Below, one piece after another: positions 15,496 to 22,850 of a DNA stretch of 25,489 nt. Position numbers and translations under genes: made by a program. How positions within the stretch are numbered: position 1 is the stretch's first letter; each line of letters begins with the position of its first letter. The notes beneath the pieces were generated by a model, which made no database searches, was not told the DNA's origin, and worked only from the letters and a program-made list of their open reading frames with translations. The stretch comes from JACQNR01 sp049515175 (GTDB taxonomy: Bacteria; Acidobacteriota; Terriglobia; UBA7540), in NCBI GenBank assembly GCA_049515175.1, contig JBEKUI010000028.1:1-25489 (forward strand). The letters are read 5' to 3'.

Positions 15496-15501
15496 ATTGT
15501 A
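15496..15501 (-). promoter_or_regulatory. -10 element of the S9 peptidase gene
   Basis: Minus strand GTGTACAATC holds TACAAT (15501-15496), predicting a start near 15489 and a 23-base leader containing AGGGAGGA. The surrounding CGTGTACAATC is identical to that before the dehydrogenase gene at 21312-21322. No good -35 box is seen. Confidence 0.45.
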
Positions 15502-15512
15502 CACGATGTCGA

Positions 15513-15532
15513 GGCATGGCCCCAGCCATGCC
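15513..15532. repeat. GGCATGGC/GCCATGCC palindrome
   Basis: A perfect 8-bp stem, GGCATGGC (15513-15520), CCCA, GCCATGCC (15525-15532), lies directly upstream of the -10 element of the S9 gene, where a -35 box would be expected. It could be an operator for the divergent peptidase/metallohydrolase region or another dispersed palindrome. Confidence 0.45.
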
Positions 15533-15719
15533 CCCTGCCTTGCCGCGCACAAGGGGGTGAATCAAGGCATTTACGCCGCCAGTACCTTTTGACATTCGGC
15601 AGAAGAAGGTCTCCCGCACGTTAATTATGATATGTTCACTGAACTCATTGCGGTGACTCGAAGACTGAGCGCTAGATCTGGTCTCGTTCCGCGAGGCCAC
15701 GGGAAGCAGGGGATCCGGC

Positions 15720-15920
15720 ATGATCGCCAAGGCTATATCGATGGGAACGCTCATGGCGTTCGCGTTGCTGGGGTGGGCGGGTCATGCAGAGTGTGCGAGC
15801 ACCGACACGGGCACGCTGCAGGTTGAAATTGTGGACGGTTCAACGGGCCAAGTGGTCCCCGCGATGGTTTGCATCACGTCCTTGGCCGACCACAAATGGC
15901 GTGTTCCTCCGGACGGCTGA
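15720..15920 (+). pseudogene. N-terminal fragment of CehA/McbA-type metallohydrolase, ended by in-frame TGA
   Basis: 66 codons: signal peptide (MIAKAISMGTLMAFALLGWA, cleavage near AECA) followed by a beta-sandwich start (TGTLQVEIVDGSTGQVVPAM) ending at PPDG. TGA at 15918-15920 stops the frame, but the same frame then continues QIPPYTTVQNFYEDPNPW without a break to 17423, so both parts are one gene. A CGA-to-TGA change would explain it. The alternatives are assembly error or readthrough. A TATGAT -10-like box lies at 15626-15631. Confidence 0.7.
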
Positions 15921-15941
15921 CAGATTCCTCCCTACACCACC

Positions 15942-17423
15942 GTGCAGAATTTCTACGAAGATCCCAACCCCTGGACGCCGGGAGACATCGGCCCGGTGCG
16001 GGTGACCAACGGCGAATACAACGACAACGAAACACGGTCGTTTGTTTACGCCGGGAAGTCGTCGTACCCCTTCTGGCAGGAGCCGGCGGCATATTTCGTG
16101 TCGAAGCCCTTCTCGATTCTTTTGCCCGCCGGCAATTGGCGGATCGCGGCGGCGCGCGGGATCGAATACTCCCCGGTCTTTCAGGAATTCACTATTCGCC
16201 CGGATGAGAACCGCCACCTGAGAATCGTCCTCCAGCGCTGGGTGGACATGGCCCGGCAAGGCTGGTATTCGGGCGACGATCACGTTCATGTTCGGCGCGG
16301 CAAGCCTTCCACAAGCGAATTCCTGCTCACCTGGGCGCGGGCAGAGGACGTCCACGTTGCGAACATCCTTCATCAGACCGTCGAGGGCAAAAGAACGTTC
16401 GAACAGATGGGCTACGGAAAGGACTTCCGCTATCAGCAAGGAGATTACGTGCTGGTCTCCGGCCAGGAAGATCCCTCCACGGAAATCCACGAGCAAGGGC
16501 ACGCCATTGCGCTGAATATCCAGGAGCCTGTTCTGGACACTTCCCGCATGCACCTTTACGATTTTGTTTTCGACCGAGTGCACGCGCAAGGCGGCCTGGT
16601 GGGCTACGCGCACATGGCCTGGGCTTTGGAGTACTACCGGCGGACCCGCCCGGAGACCTATGCCACCTGGGACGCGACGATTAACGTCATCCGTGGCAAG
16701 GTGGATTTCCTCGAAATCCTTCAGTTCCGTAATCTGGGCGTCGAGGACTTTTATGACTTCCTGAGCCTCGGCCAGAAGCTCACAGCCTCCGCGGGCTCCG
16801 ACGTTCCCTGGGGCAACACGATCGGCGAAGTGCGCATGTATGCTTATACCGGCCCAAACTTTTCCGCTGACGCATGGTTTTCGGCGATGCACAGCGGGCA
16901 CACTTTCGTCACCAATGGCCCCATGCTTACGCTGAATGTCGACCGCGCCATTCCCGGTGACGAGGTCAAGGTGAGCAAAAACAGAAAAGTCCGGGTTCGT
17001 GCCCGCGCCTGGGCTCCCGCCTCGATCGGCGCACCTCAACTGCTGGAGGTTGTCGCACAAGGCCGCGTGATCCGGTCGGCCGCGTCTCACGGGCCGAATC
17101 AGACCGAATTAACTCTCGACTTCGAGGTCCAGGCCGAAGCCAGCCAGTGGATCGCGGCGCGCGTCACTTCCCAGAACGGCGGAATCGCCCACACCTCGCC
17201 GGTTTATGTGATCGTCGACGAGAAGAGCTTTAGAGACGGACGCGAGTTGTCCCGTCTGGTGGAAAAGCGCTTGAAGATTCTCGACTTCATTGGCGGAAGG
17301 TTGCACGATCCAGAATATACCGCCACCTACGGGAAGGGCGAAGTGGACGCCCTGGCGGATAAGCTCGACGACGCCCGGCGGCATTACCAGAATCTGCTTC
17401 CCGCCCCGGCGACCGGCCATTAG
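15942..17423 (+). CDS. CehA/McbA family metallohydrolase, main part downstream of the in-frame TGA
   Basis: 493 codons, given from a GTG that would be a restart; the natural start is at 15720. Numbered on the joined frame, the PHP-like metal site is visible: D187-H188-V-H190 (YSGDDHVHVRR), SGQEDPSTEIHEQGH, H298 (GLVGYAHMAW) and D361 (TASAGSDVPWG). C-terminal beta-rich segments (FVTNGPMLTLNVD, RVRARAWAP) fit the family. CehA and McbA hydrolyse the carbamate ester of carbaryl, but most relatives have unknown substrates. With the signal peptide cut off by the TGA, export would fail unless the stop is read through or is a sequence error. Apart from the TGA the frame is intact, with all metal ligands kept, so inactivation would be recent. 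Confidence 0.8.
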   Translation: MQNFYEDPNPWTPGDIGPVRVTNGEYNDNETRSFVYAGKSSYPFWQEPAAYFVSKPFSILLPAGNWRIAAARGIEYSPVFQEFTIRPDENRHLRIVLQRWVDMARQGWYSGDDHVHVRRGKPSTSEFLLTWARAEDVHVANILHQTVEGKRTFEQMGYGKDFRYQQGDYVLVSGQEDPSTEIHEQGHAIALNIQEPVLDTSRMHLYDFVFDRVHAQGGLVGYAHMAWALEYYRRTRPETYATWDATINVIRGKVDFLEILQFRNLGVEDFYDFLSLGQKLTASAGSDVPWGNTIGEVRMYAYTGPNFSADAWFSAMHSGHTFVTNGPMLTLNVDRAIPGDEVKVSKNRKVRVRARAWAPASIGAPQLLEVVAQGRVIRSAASHGPNQTELTLDFEVQAEASQWIAARVTSQNGGIAHTSPVYVIVDEKSFRDGRELSRLVEKRLKILDFIGGRLHDPEYTATYGKGEVDALADKLDDARRHYQNLLPAPATGH

Positions 17424-17592
17424 CTGATTCCTCGACGCAGAATCCCTGCCGCGGCCTCGATCCTCCGGCCCGCAATCCGCCGAGGGAACTCTAGAAGCTG
17501 CTGACCTCAAATTCGATATCTTTACTGCATTGGACGCTGCTCCGGAGGGCTCCATGGAGGACGCCAAGGCCATCGGTCGAAAGGCGATTATC

Positions 17593-17612
17593 GTCCTCCC
17601 CACGGGGAGGAC
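17593..17612. terminator. Terminator-like hairpin between convergent genes
   Basis: GTCCTCCC (17593-17600), CACG, GGGAGGAC (17605-17612), a perfect 8-bp stem 33 bases past the TPR gene stop on its strand and 170 bases past the metallohydrolase stop. No T-run follows on either strand, so it is a weak candidate. Confidence 0.3.
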
Positions 17613-17644
17613 TGCAGATTCGGCGGGTGACGAGCACACGAACG

Positions 17645-20632
17645 TCACTGGATCGATAGCACAGAATTTGGCGGGTACATAACGAATTCGCAGCCACTCG
17701 TAATCGAATGACACATCAGGATGCCGCGACGCAGGAGTTTAGCCGGGCGATCCGCGGGAAACAGCACATCGAACTTCGCTGCGGCGAGCGCATCGCCGGC
17801 GTTCCGCAACCCCTCGTCGCCGCTGATGAACTTCACTTCCTCCACTTTCGGCCCGGGAGAGATGACCACGAAGAACTCTGCCGAGGCGAATCGGGAGAGG
17901 ATGGGCTTAACTTTCACGGTTCTCAACCGGCTCAATTCTTCCCGGGCCCCGCCCACGCGGGCTTCACATTGCGTCGTGTTTCCAATCAAGTTGAGGAGGC
18001 GCTGGCGGGTCTCGCCCCTTCCAGGGAAGTCCGCGCTGGCCTGGGGGATCACCGGAGCCGGCACGCGACCTCGGACATCTGCGCCGCTCGAAGCCAACGC
18101 CCAGGCGTAGGCCCGGATGGCAGCCTGCTTCTTTCCCTGTTTCTCATAGACTTGTCCCAGGTGATCGGCAGTGTCAGGAAGCTGAGTCAGATTCCAACCA
18201 GCCGAGATGTAATTCTCCGCGTCGTCCAGATCGCCCAGGCGGAAGTAGGCCCAGCCCAGCGTGTCCCAGATCGCGCCCAGCAGGTCGGTCGCTTTGAGAT
18301 CGCTCAGGTCAAGCTTCTGCAGTCGTATCTCCGCCGTTCGTCTCTCCTGCGCCTTCACTGCCATCTCGGCATAACGATGAGCTTCCTGGAGGTTCTGGCT
18401 CTTCTCGGCGAGGTCGTAGGCAATGGTATTCCATGTATTAGGCGAAGGATCGAGCTCCGCGGCCTTTTGGTAAGAGGCCATTGCCTTTTCCGCTTCGCCA
18501 GATTCGAGATAAGCGGATCCCAGCTGAAGAGTCAACCGAGTAGTCTTGGGGTTCATTTCCAACGCAGACTCCAAAACGGGAACTGCCTCGCTGTACCTCT
18601 TCAAGCGGATGAGAATCCCGCCAAGGTAGGCGGGCGCATCGTGGTCCTGGGGGTTGACTTCGATTTCTTTGCGGAAGTCTCGCAATCCCTCGTCGACTTC
18701 TCCCATTTGGACTTTGAGATAGCCGATCATGGCCCAAGCCCCGGGATACTTGGGGTCGAGCTCGAGGGCCTTCCTCAACTGCATGAGAGCCTCTTCCTTC
18801 TTGCCGACGTGCAGTAGCGCACGTCCCCACGACACGTAAGGCTCCGGCTTGTCGGGGCTGAGGAGGACTAATCTTGAATAGACTTCTTCTGCCTCGTCCC
18901 ACTTTCGCAACTCACCTAGGGCCCAGCCGAGATAGCCGTAGGCCTCCTTATCGGTTGGGTTAAGTTCAATGTGCTTTCGATAGGCAGCGACAGCTTCGGC
19001 GTACCTTTTCTGCCGGCCGTAAAGCCAGCCCAGGTTGTCGTACGTGTACTCGTCCTTGGGATTGATCTCGATTTGCTTCTTGTAAGCTTTTTCCGCTTCG
19101 GACTCATTCCCGAGACGGACGTAGGCCCGCCCGAGATTATTCCATGCCCACTTGTGACTTGGATCCTTCGCAACCGCCTTGCGCAGGAGGTCAAGAGCCA
19201 GTGAGAAGTCCTTGTTCTCATCGAGAAGACTTGCGGCGGCGGAGTTCAATTCATCCGCTGACATCCCATCGGCCTTGGAGAGTAATTCCGCTTTGCTTAA
19301 CCGCGGGGGAGTCAAATCCACGAAGCGCGCTTCGTCCTCGTTGGCGGCTTTGGCAAACTTACGGTATGCCTCGAACTTCTCTTTGGGGATCTCCTTCGCC
19401 GTGATCGTCAAATGGTGCACGCCACGCAACACGCCATCCTGGAACGCATAGGTGGAGTGGTATTCGGCAAAATCCTCTTTCAAGTCGACGGCGGAGGGCA
19501 CCTTCGGCGTGTAGTCCTTGGGGACTGTGACCTTCCCCTCATAATCAAACTCGAGCGGGACACCCAGCTTCAGAATGACGCGTTTCTCCTCATCTTTGTC
19601 TTTCAAGGCTGGCAGGCCGTAGGGCGGGCAGGGCATGCTGATCCGATGGTTAGCCCAGTCCGGGTACTCCTTCCGGTTGTAGTCGTAACTGAGCCGGAAG
19701 GGAGCGTCCGTTGCCTCGGGCGCCGAGACGTCGATTTTGCTCACCGTACCGGCAAACCCCGAAGCATAGGAGATATTCTGAATGAGATCTTTCCACTGCG
19801 CCTGAGGAGTGCCGCGGAAGGCCGCACGCAGCAGCACTTCCATATCGCCGCGGAAGGTCCGCTCGATTTTCGCCGTCAATGTTCCCGACTCGTCGAGTTT
19901 GCCTTCCACCTGAAACCGAGCCGTGGTGGGGAAGGGCGGATCTTGCGGCGTTTTCACGAGGAGCGCCGGCTTCCCTTCCGAAATCACCAGCGCCTGCTTG
20001 TCGCGCAGGGTAAAGAGCAGGAGCGCGAACGGCGCGACTTCCGGTGTCGTGTCGAGCCAAAGATAGCCGTCGCCCTGCGGAATCGCGCTGATGACGTGGT
20101 CGAATTGAGCCGGGGAGGGGACCTTCGGGTCAATCTGGCGTGAGGAGTTGATGAGAGCGGGATAGGCCATGAGCCCTGCGGCCTTGAGCAAGGCGGCCAG
20201 CAGCGTGTGTTTGTCCTTGCAGTCGCCATATTGGTTGGCGAGGACGTCAGCGGCGGGGTTGGGTTGGTAGCGTCCGATGCCGAAGGCGATGCCGATGTAA
20301 CGGAAATGCAGCGACACGTAGTTGTAAATGGCCTTGAGTTTCTCGTCGTCGGTTTTTGCTCCTTTGATCAGCTCCGCAGCCTTGGCGCGGATCTCTGGCG
20401 TCGGCTCGGCACGCTCGCTCTGCAGGCTTTCGTACCATCGCCCGACTTCTTCAAAGCTCTGAAAGGTGGTGAATTGGACTGCCGGTGGCGCCTCGTCCGG
20501 CTCGGCCTTTGATTCGTCCTCTTTCTTGCGTTCCAGGTTCGCTGTCTTCCATCGGTAAATGCGCCGGCCACCTTCTTCCGTCACGGAGGGTTGCATTTCC
20601 ACAAACTTGGTCTTTACAGTCAGTGCGAGCGG
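17645..20632 (-). CDS. Transglutaminase-TPR part of a frameshifted DUF3857 protein
   Basis: About 995 codons. The frame is read in sense from about 20632 (LALTVKTKFVEMQPSV, the rest of the DUF3857 domain, then GGRRIYRW). A transglutaminase-like domain follows with Cys (NQYGDCKDKHTLLAAL, codon 20221-20219), His (FDHVISAI) and Asp (LWLDTTPE), so the triad is complete. Then about eight TPR units (about 19175-18090; for example WAWNNLGRAYVRLGNESEAE and TYDNLGWLYGRQKRYAEA). The C-terminus (GDEGLRNAGDALAAAKFDVLFP) resembles a TonB-C-like repeat. Such proteins are common and envelope-associated in Acidobacteriota and Bacteroidetes; their role is unknown. The N-terminal piece lies in another frame at 20627-21188. 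The stop is TGA. Confidence 0.75.
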   Translation of the reverse strand, partial: PLALTVKTKFVEMQPSVTEEGGRRIYRWKTANLERKKEDESKAEPDEAPPAVQFTTFQSFEEVGRWYESLQSERAEPTPEIRAKAAELIKGAKTDDEKLKAIYNYVSLHFRYIGIAFGIGRYQPNPAADVLANQYGDCKDKHTLLAALLKAAGLMAYPALINSSRQIDPKVPSPAQFDHVISAIPQGDGYLWLDTTPEVAPFALLLFTLRDKQALVISEGKPALLVKTPQDPPFPTTARFQVEGKLDESGTLTAKIERTFRGDMEVLLRAAFRGTPQAQWKDLIQNISYASGFAGTVSKIDVSAPEATDAPFRLSYDYNRKEYPDWANHRISMPCPPYGLPALKDKDEEKRVILKLGVPLEFDYEGKVTVPKDYTPKVPSAVDLKEDFAEYHSTYAFQDGVLRGVHHLTITAKEIPKEKFEAYRKFAKAANEDEARFVDLTPPRLSKAELLSKADGMSADELNSAAASLLDENKDFSLALDLLRKAVAKDPSHKWAWNNLGRAYVRLGNESEAEKAYKKQIEINPKDEYTYDNLGWLYGRQKRYAEAVAAYRKHIELNPTDKEAYGYLGWALGELRKWDEAEEVYSRLVLLSPDKPEPYVSWGRALLHVGKKEEALMQLRKALELDPKYPGAWAMIGYLKVQMGEVDEGLRDFRKEIEVNPQDHDAPAYLGGILIRLKRYSEAVPVLESALEMNPKTTRLTLQLGSAYLESGEAEKAMASYQKAAELDPSPNTWNTIAYDLAEKSQNLQEAHRYAEMAVKAQERRTAEIRLQKLDLSDLKATDLLGAIWDTLGWAYFRLGDLDDAENYISAGWNLTQLPDTADHLGQVYEKQGKKQAAIRAYAWALASSGADVRGRVPAPVIPQASADFPGRGETRQRLLNLIGNTTQCEARVGGAREELSRLRTVKVKPILSRFASAEFFVVISPGPKVEEVKFISGDEGLRNAGDALAAAKFDVLFPADRPAKLLRRGILMCHSITSGCEFVMYPPNSVLSIQ

Positions 20633-21188
20633 CCGGAACGTTGACCTCCAGCGTCTCCTCCAGCACGATTCCGCTGCGCGAAAAATCGTGCGCCAGCCAG
20701 AAATGACCCGGAACAATCGGCGTGTGCGTACGGTTGCGAATCTGATATTCCAGCGTGTCCCCGACGCTTAGGCCTCGCACCGCCACGTGCTTTTGACGCA
20801 CATCGCTGTAAAACGGCGCTTCACGAGTCACGTCGGCGGGAAGATCCTGAATGTTCTCAGCCGGCGTGACGACTGTCGTGCCGTCCGGCTTGCGGACTCG
20901 GACATAGGTGATTTCCGGCGTGTCGTTGGCTTGCTGGTACTGAAATATCAAAAGGCCAAATTGCTTCACGCCCGCGTCGGATTGTATACGGGCCCGCAGC
21001 GTGGTTTCAGTGTAGCCCGTCCCGTCATTCTGAAACTCCACCTTGCGGCTCAAGGACTCAATGACGGAGGCCTCTTGCGAGTAATCTGGTTTTTTGGACT
21101 CGGCAGCGGGTGGCGCTTGGGCGAGGAGCCCCGCCGAGAAGAGCAGCAGGAGTATTAGACAGCTTTTGCTAATTACCTCTTGCCTCAT
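20627..21188 (-). pseudogene. N-terminal DUF3857 fragment, frameshifted from the TPR gene
   Basis: Starts at ATG 21188 with a signal peptide (MRQEVISKSCLILLLLFSAG, cleaved near LLAQ), then the DUF3857 start (YSQEASVIESLSRKVEFQND, VRKPDGTTVVTPAENIQD, HFWLAHDFSRSGIVLEETLE) to LEVNVPAA at about 20628. There the meaningful reading moves to another frame (LALTVKTK). Loss of one CG from a CGCGCA run would give the ancestral VPAARALTVKTK. The fragment's own frame runs on as nonsense to 20451. It is either a recent 2-base deletion or a base-calling error. An upstream start at 21257 is open but has no support. Confidence 0.7.
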
Positions 21189-21315
21189 CGTTGGCGAGAG
21201 TTTAACTCCGGTTATCAGATATAGCAACACTACAGCCGAAAACATCCGGCATTCCACCGGCCAGTTTCAGATGTCACCCCAGAAGCCAAATGCTGAATGC
21301 TGCCTGCTGAGCGTG

Positions 21316-21321
21316 TACAAT
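21316..21321 (+). promoter_or_regulatory. -10 element giving a nearly leaderless dehydrogenase mRNA
   Basis: GTGTACAATC with TACAAT at 21316-21321 predicts a start near 21328, 4 bases before the ATG at 21332. The gene has no Shine-Dalgarno, consistent with leaderless translation. The same CGTGTACAATC stands before the S9 peptidase gene. Confidence 0.45.
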
Positions 21322-21331
21322 CATCGCCATC

Positions 21332-22399
21332 ATGAAAACCTATCGCATTGCACTTATTCCGGGAGACGGGATCGGGAGGGAAGTAGTCCCGGCGGGGGTG
21401 AGGGTTCTCGAAGCCGCCGCTCGGGCGGAGGGAACCTTCGCGCTCGAGTTCCAGCGGTTCGATTGGGGCTGTGAGTACTACCTGCGGACCGGGCGGATGA
21501 TGCCGGAGGAGGGGCTCGACCAACTCCGTCCGTTGGACGCCATCTATCTCGGCGCGATTGGTCATCCGACGGTGCCCGACCACGTTTCGCTGCGCGAACT
21601 GCTACTCAAGATTCGCTTCACTTTCGATCTCTATGTGAACCTGCGCCCGGTAGAGATTCTGCCGGGGCTCAAGTCGCCGATGGCCGGCAAAGGTCCTGCC
21701 GAAATCGACATGCTCTTCATCCGCGAGAACACCGAGGGCGAATACAGCGGTCTGGGAGGCCGGTTCAAGCGCGGCACGTCCGACGAAGTGGCGATTCAAT
21801 CCTCGATTTTCACCCGCAAGGGCGTTGAGCGTGTGATGCGATACGCCTTCGACCAGGCACGACGGCGCCCGCGCAAGCGCCTGGCGAGCGCCACCAAATC
21901 CAACGCCATGCAGTACACGATGGTGCTCTGGGACGAGACGCTGCGCGAGGTCGCGAAGGATTATCCCGACGTGACCGTCGCCAACTATCACGTCGATGCA
22001 CTCGCGGCCCGCATGATCACGCACCCAGAATCGCTCGACGTGGTAGTGGGGTCGAATCTCTTCGCCGACATTCTCACTGACATCGGCGGGGCGTTGCAGG
22101 GAAGTCTCGGACTTGCCGTGAGCGCCAACCTTAATCCCACGGCGCGGCTCGGGCCGCCTATGTTCGAGCCGGTGCACGGCAGCGCTCCGGATATCGAAGG
22201 GCGCGGCATCGCCAACCCCATCGCCGCCATCTGGAGTGCCGCGCTGATGATGGAGCATCTCGACGAGCCTGCTGCCGCTAAGCGCATCATGCGCGCTCTC
22301 AAGGCTGTGACGGGTGAAGGCCGAGTGCGCACGCCGGACCTGGGAGGGAAGAGCACGACCATCGAATTCACGGCTGCGGTGATCGCTGCGCTGCCGTAG
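21332..22399 (+). CDS. Tartrate/D-malate dehydrogenase (isopropylmalate-dehydrogenase family)
   Basis: 355 residues, normal length. The sequence follows the E. coli DmlA/TtuC branch: IALIPGDGIGREVVPAGVRVLEAA, WGCEYY, GHPTVPDHVSL, FDLYVNLRPVEILPG, then RENTEGEYSGLGGR. The metal/NAD region SNLFADILTDIGGALQGSLG and FEPVHGSAPDIEGRGIANPI follow. The family oxidises D-malate, tartrate or 3-isopropylmalate with NAD(+) and Mn/Mg, decarboxylating beta-hydroxyacids in the cytosol. The DmlA-like TVPDH segment and FDLYVNLRPVEILPG favour tartrate or D-malate over leucine synthesis, and no leu genes are nearby. It is the only gene between 15.7 and 24.2 kb with no interruption. Confidence 0.85.
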   Translation: MKTYRIALIPGDGIGREVVPAGVRVLEAAARAEGTFALEFQRFDWGCEYYLRTGRMMPEEGLDQLRPLDAIYLGAIGHPTVPDHVSLRELLLKIRFTFDLYVNLRPVEILPGLKSPMAGKGPAEIDMLFIRENTEGEYSGLGGRFKRGTSDEVAIQSSIFTRKGVERVMRYAFDQARRRPRKRLASATKSNAMQYTMVLWDETLREVAKDYPDVTVANYHVDALAARMITHPESLDVVVGSNLFADILTDIGGALQGSLGLAVSANLNPTARLGPPMFEPVHGSAPDIEGRGIANPIAAIWSAALMMEHLDEPAAAKRIMRALKAVTGEGRVRTPDLGGKSTTIEFTAAVIAALP

Positions 22400-22412
22400 G
22401 TTGCCCTCACCC

Positions 22413-22453
22413 GTCCGTCGGCTGACGGACACCCTCTCCCCCAGGGAGAGGGT
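22413..22453. terminator. Double hairpin between convergent genes
   Basis: GTCCGTCGG/CTGACGGAC (22413-22430) pairs with one G.T wobble, and directly after it ACCCTCTCCC (22431-22440), CCA, GGGAGAGGGT (22444-22453) forms a perfect 10-bp stem. It lies 14-54 bases after the dehydrogenase stop and also downstream of the convergent glycosidase. A short T-run (GTTTTTC) comes only about 15 bases later. The first hairpin is a copy of the palindrome at 1978-1991. Confidence 0.5.
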
Positions 22454-22520
22454 TGGAAAGCAGACCCGTTTTTCTTCCTCCCTTTTCTTCCGGGAGAGGA
22501 GCAGAGGGTGGGGGCCCCGC

Positions 22521-22850
22521 CTATTTCAACTCCAGGAACGTCACACCATAACCTGGAAGGGTGATCTCCATCTGCTGCGCTGGCGTGATAGGTTGCGGGT
22601 CAGGTCGCACCGCCGGATCGGTGCGCGCGTCGAGAATCTCGACCGTCGCATTATCACTTGCGTCAAGCTGCAAGACGTCCGAGCCCGGCGGCGAAGGGAA
22701 ATATCTCCCCAGCCAATAATCTACCCAATAGCTGAGGTAAGGCTGTGCGGTCCCGCCATCGACTTCGCCATACTGCTGATCGGCGTGGAATCCCCAGTGA
22801 TGGAGCGAACGCGCGCCCGCCTGTGCCAGACGGGAAAACACCAGCGGGCG
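22521..22850 (-). pseudogene. C-terminal fragment of the glycosidase, after in-frame TGA
   Basis: 109 codons in the same frame as the gene upstream. It begins RPLVFSRLAQAGARSLHHWGF directly after TGA 22853-22851 and runs through a C-terminal beta-sandwich (DVLQLDASDNATVEILDAR, QQMEITLPGYGVTFLEL) to TAG. This is the usual end of the enzyme, so the stop removes the last TIM-barrel helix and the beta domain. A TGG-to-TGA change would explain it, because Trp suits FFAA-W-RPLVFSRLA. Confidence 0.65.

Noticed and set aside
15467..15754. Upstream extension of the S9 peptidase frame
   Set aside because: The start at 15466 has a strong ribosome site and directly begins a signal peptide; the extension would bury it and crosses a palindrome and promoter.
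15918..15960. Selenocysteine at the metallohydrolase TGA
   Set aside because: No convincing SECIS-like stem-loop directly follows the TGA, and the position is not a metal ligand or redox site.
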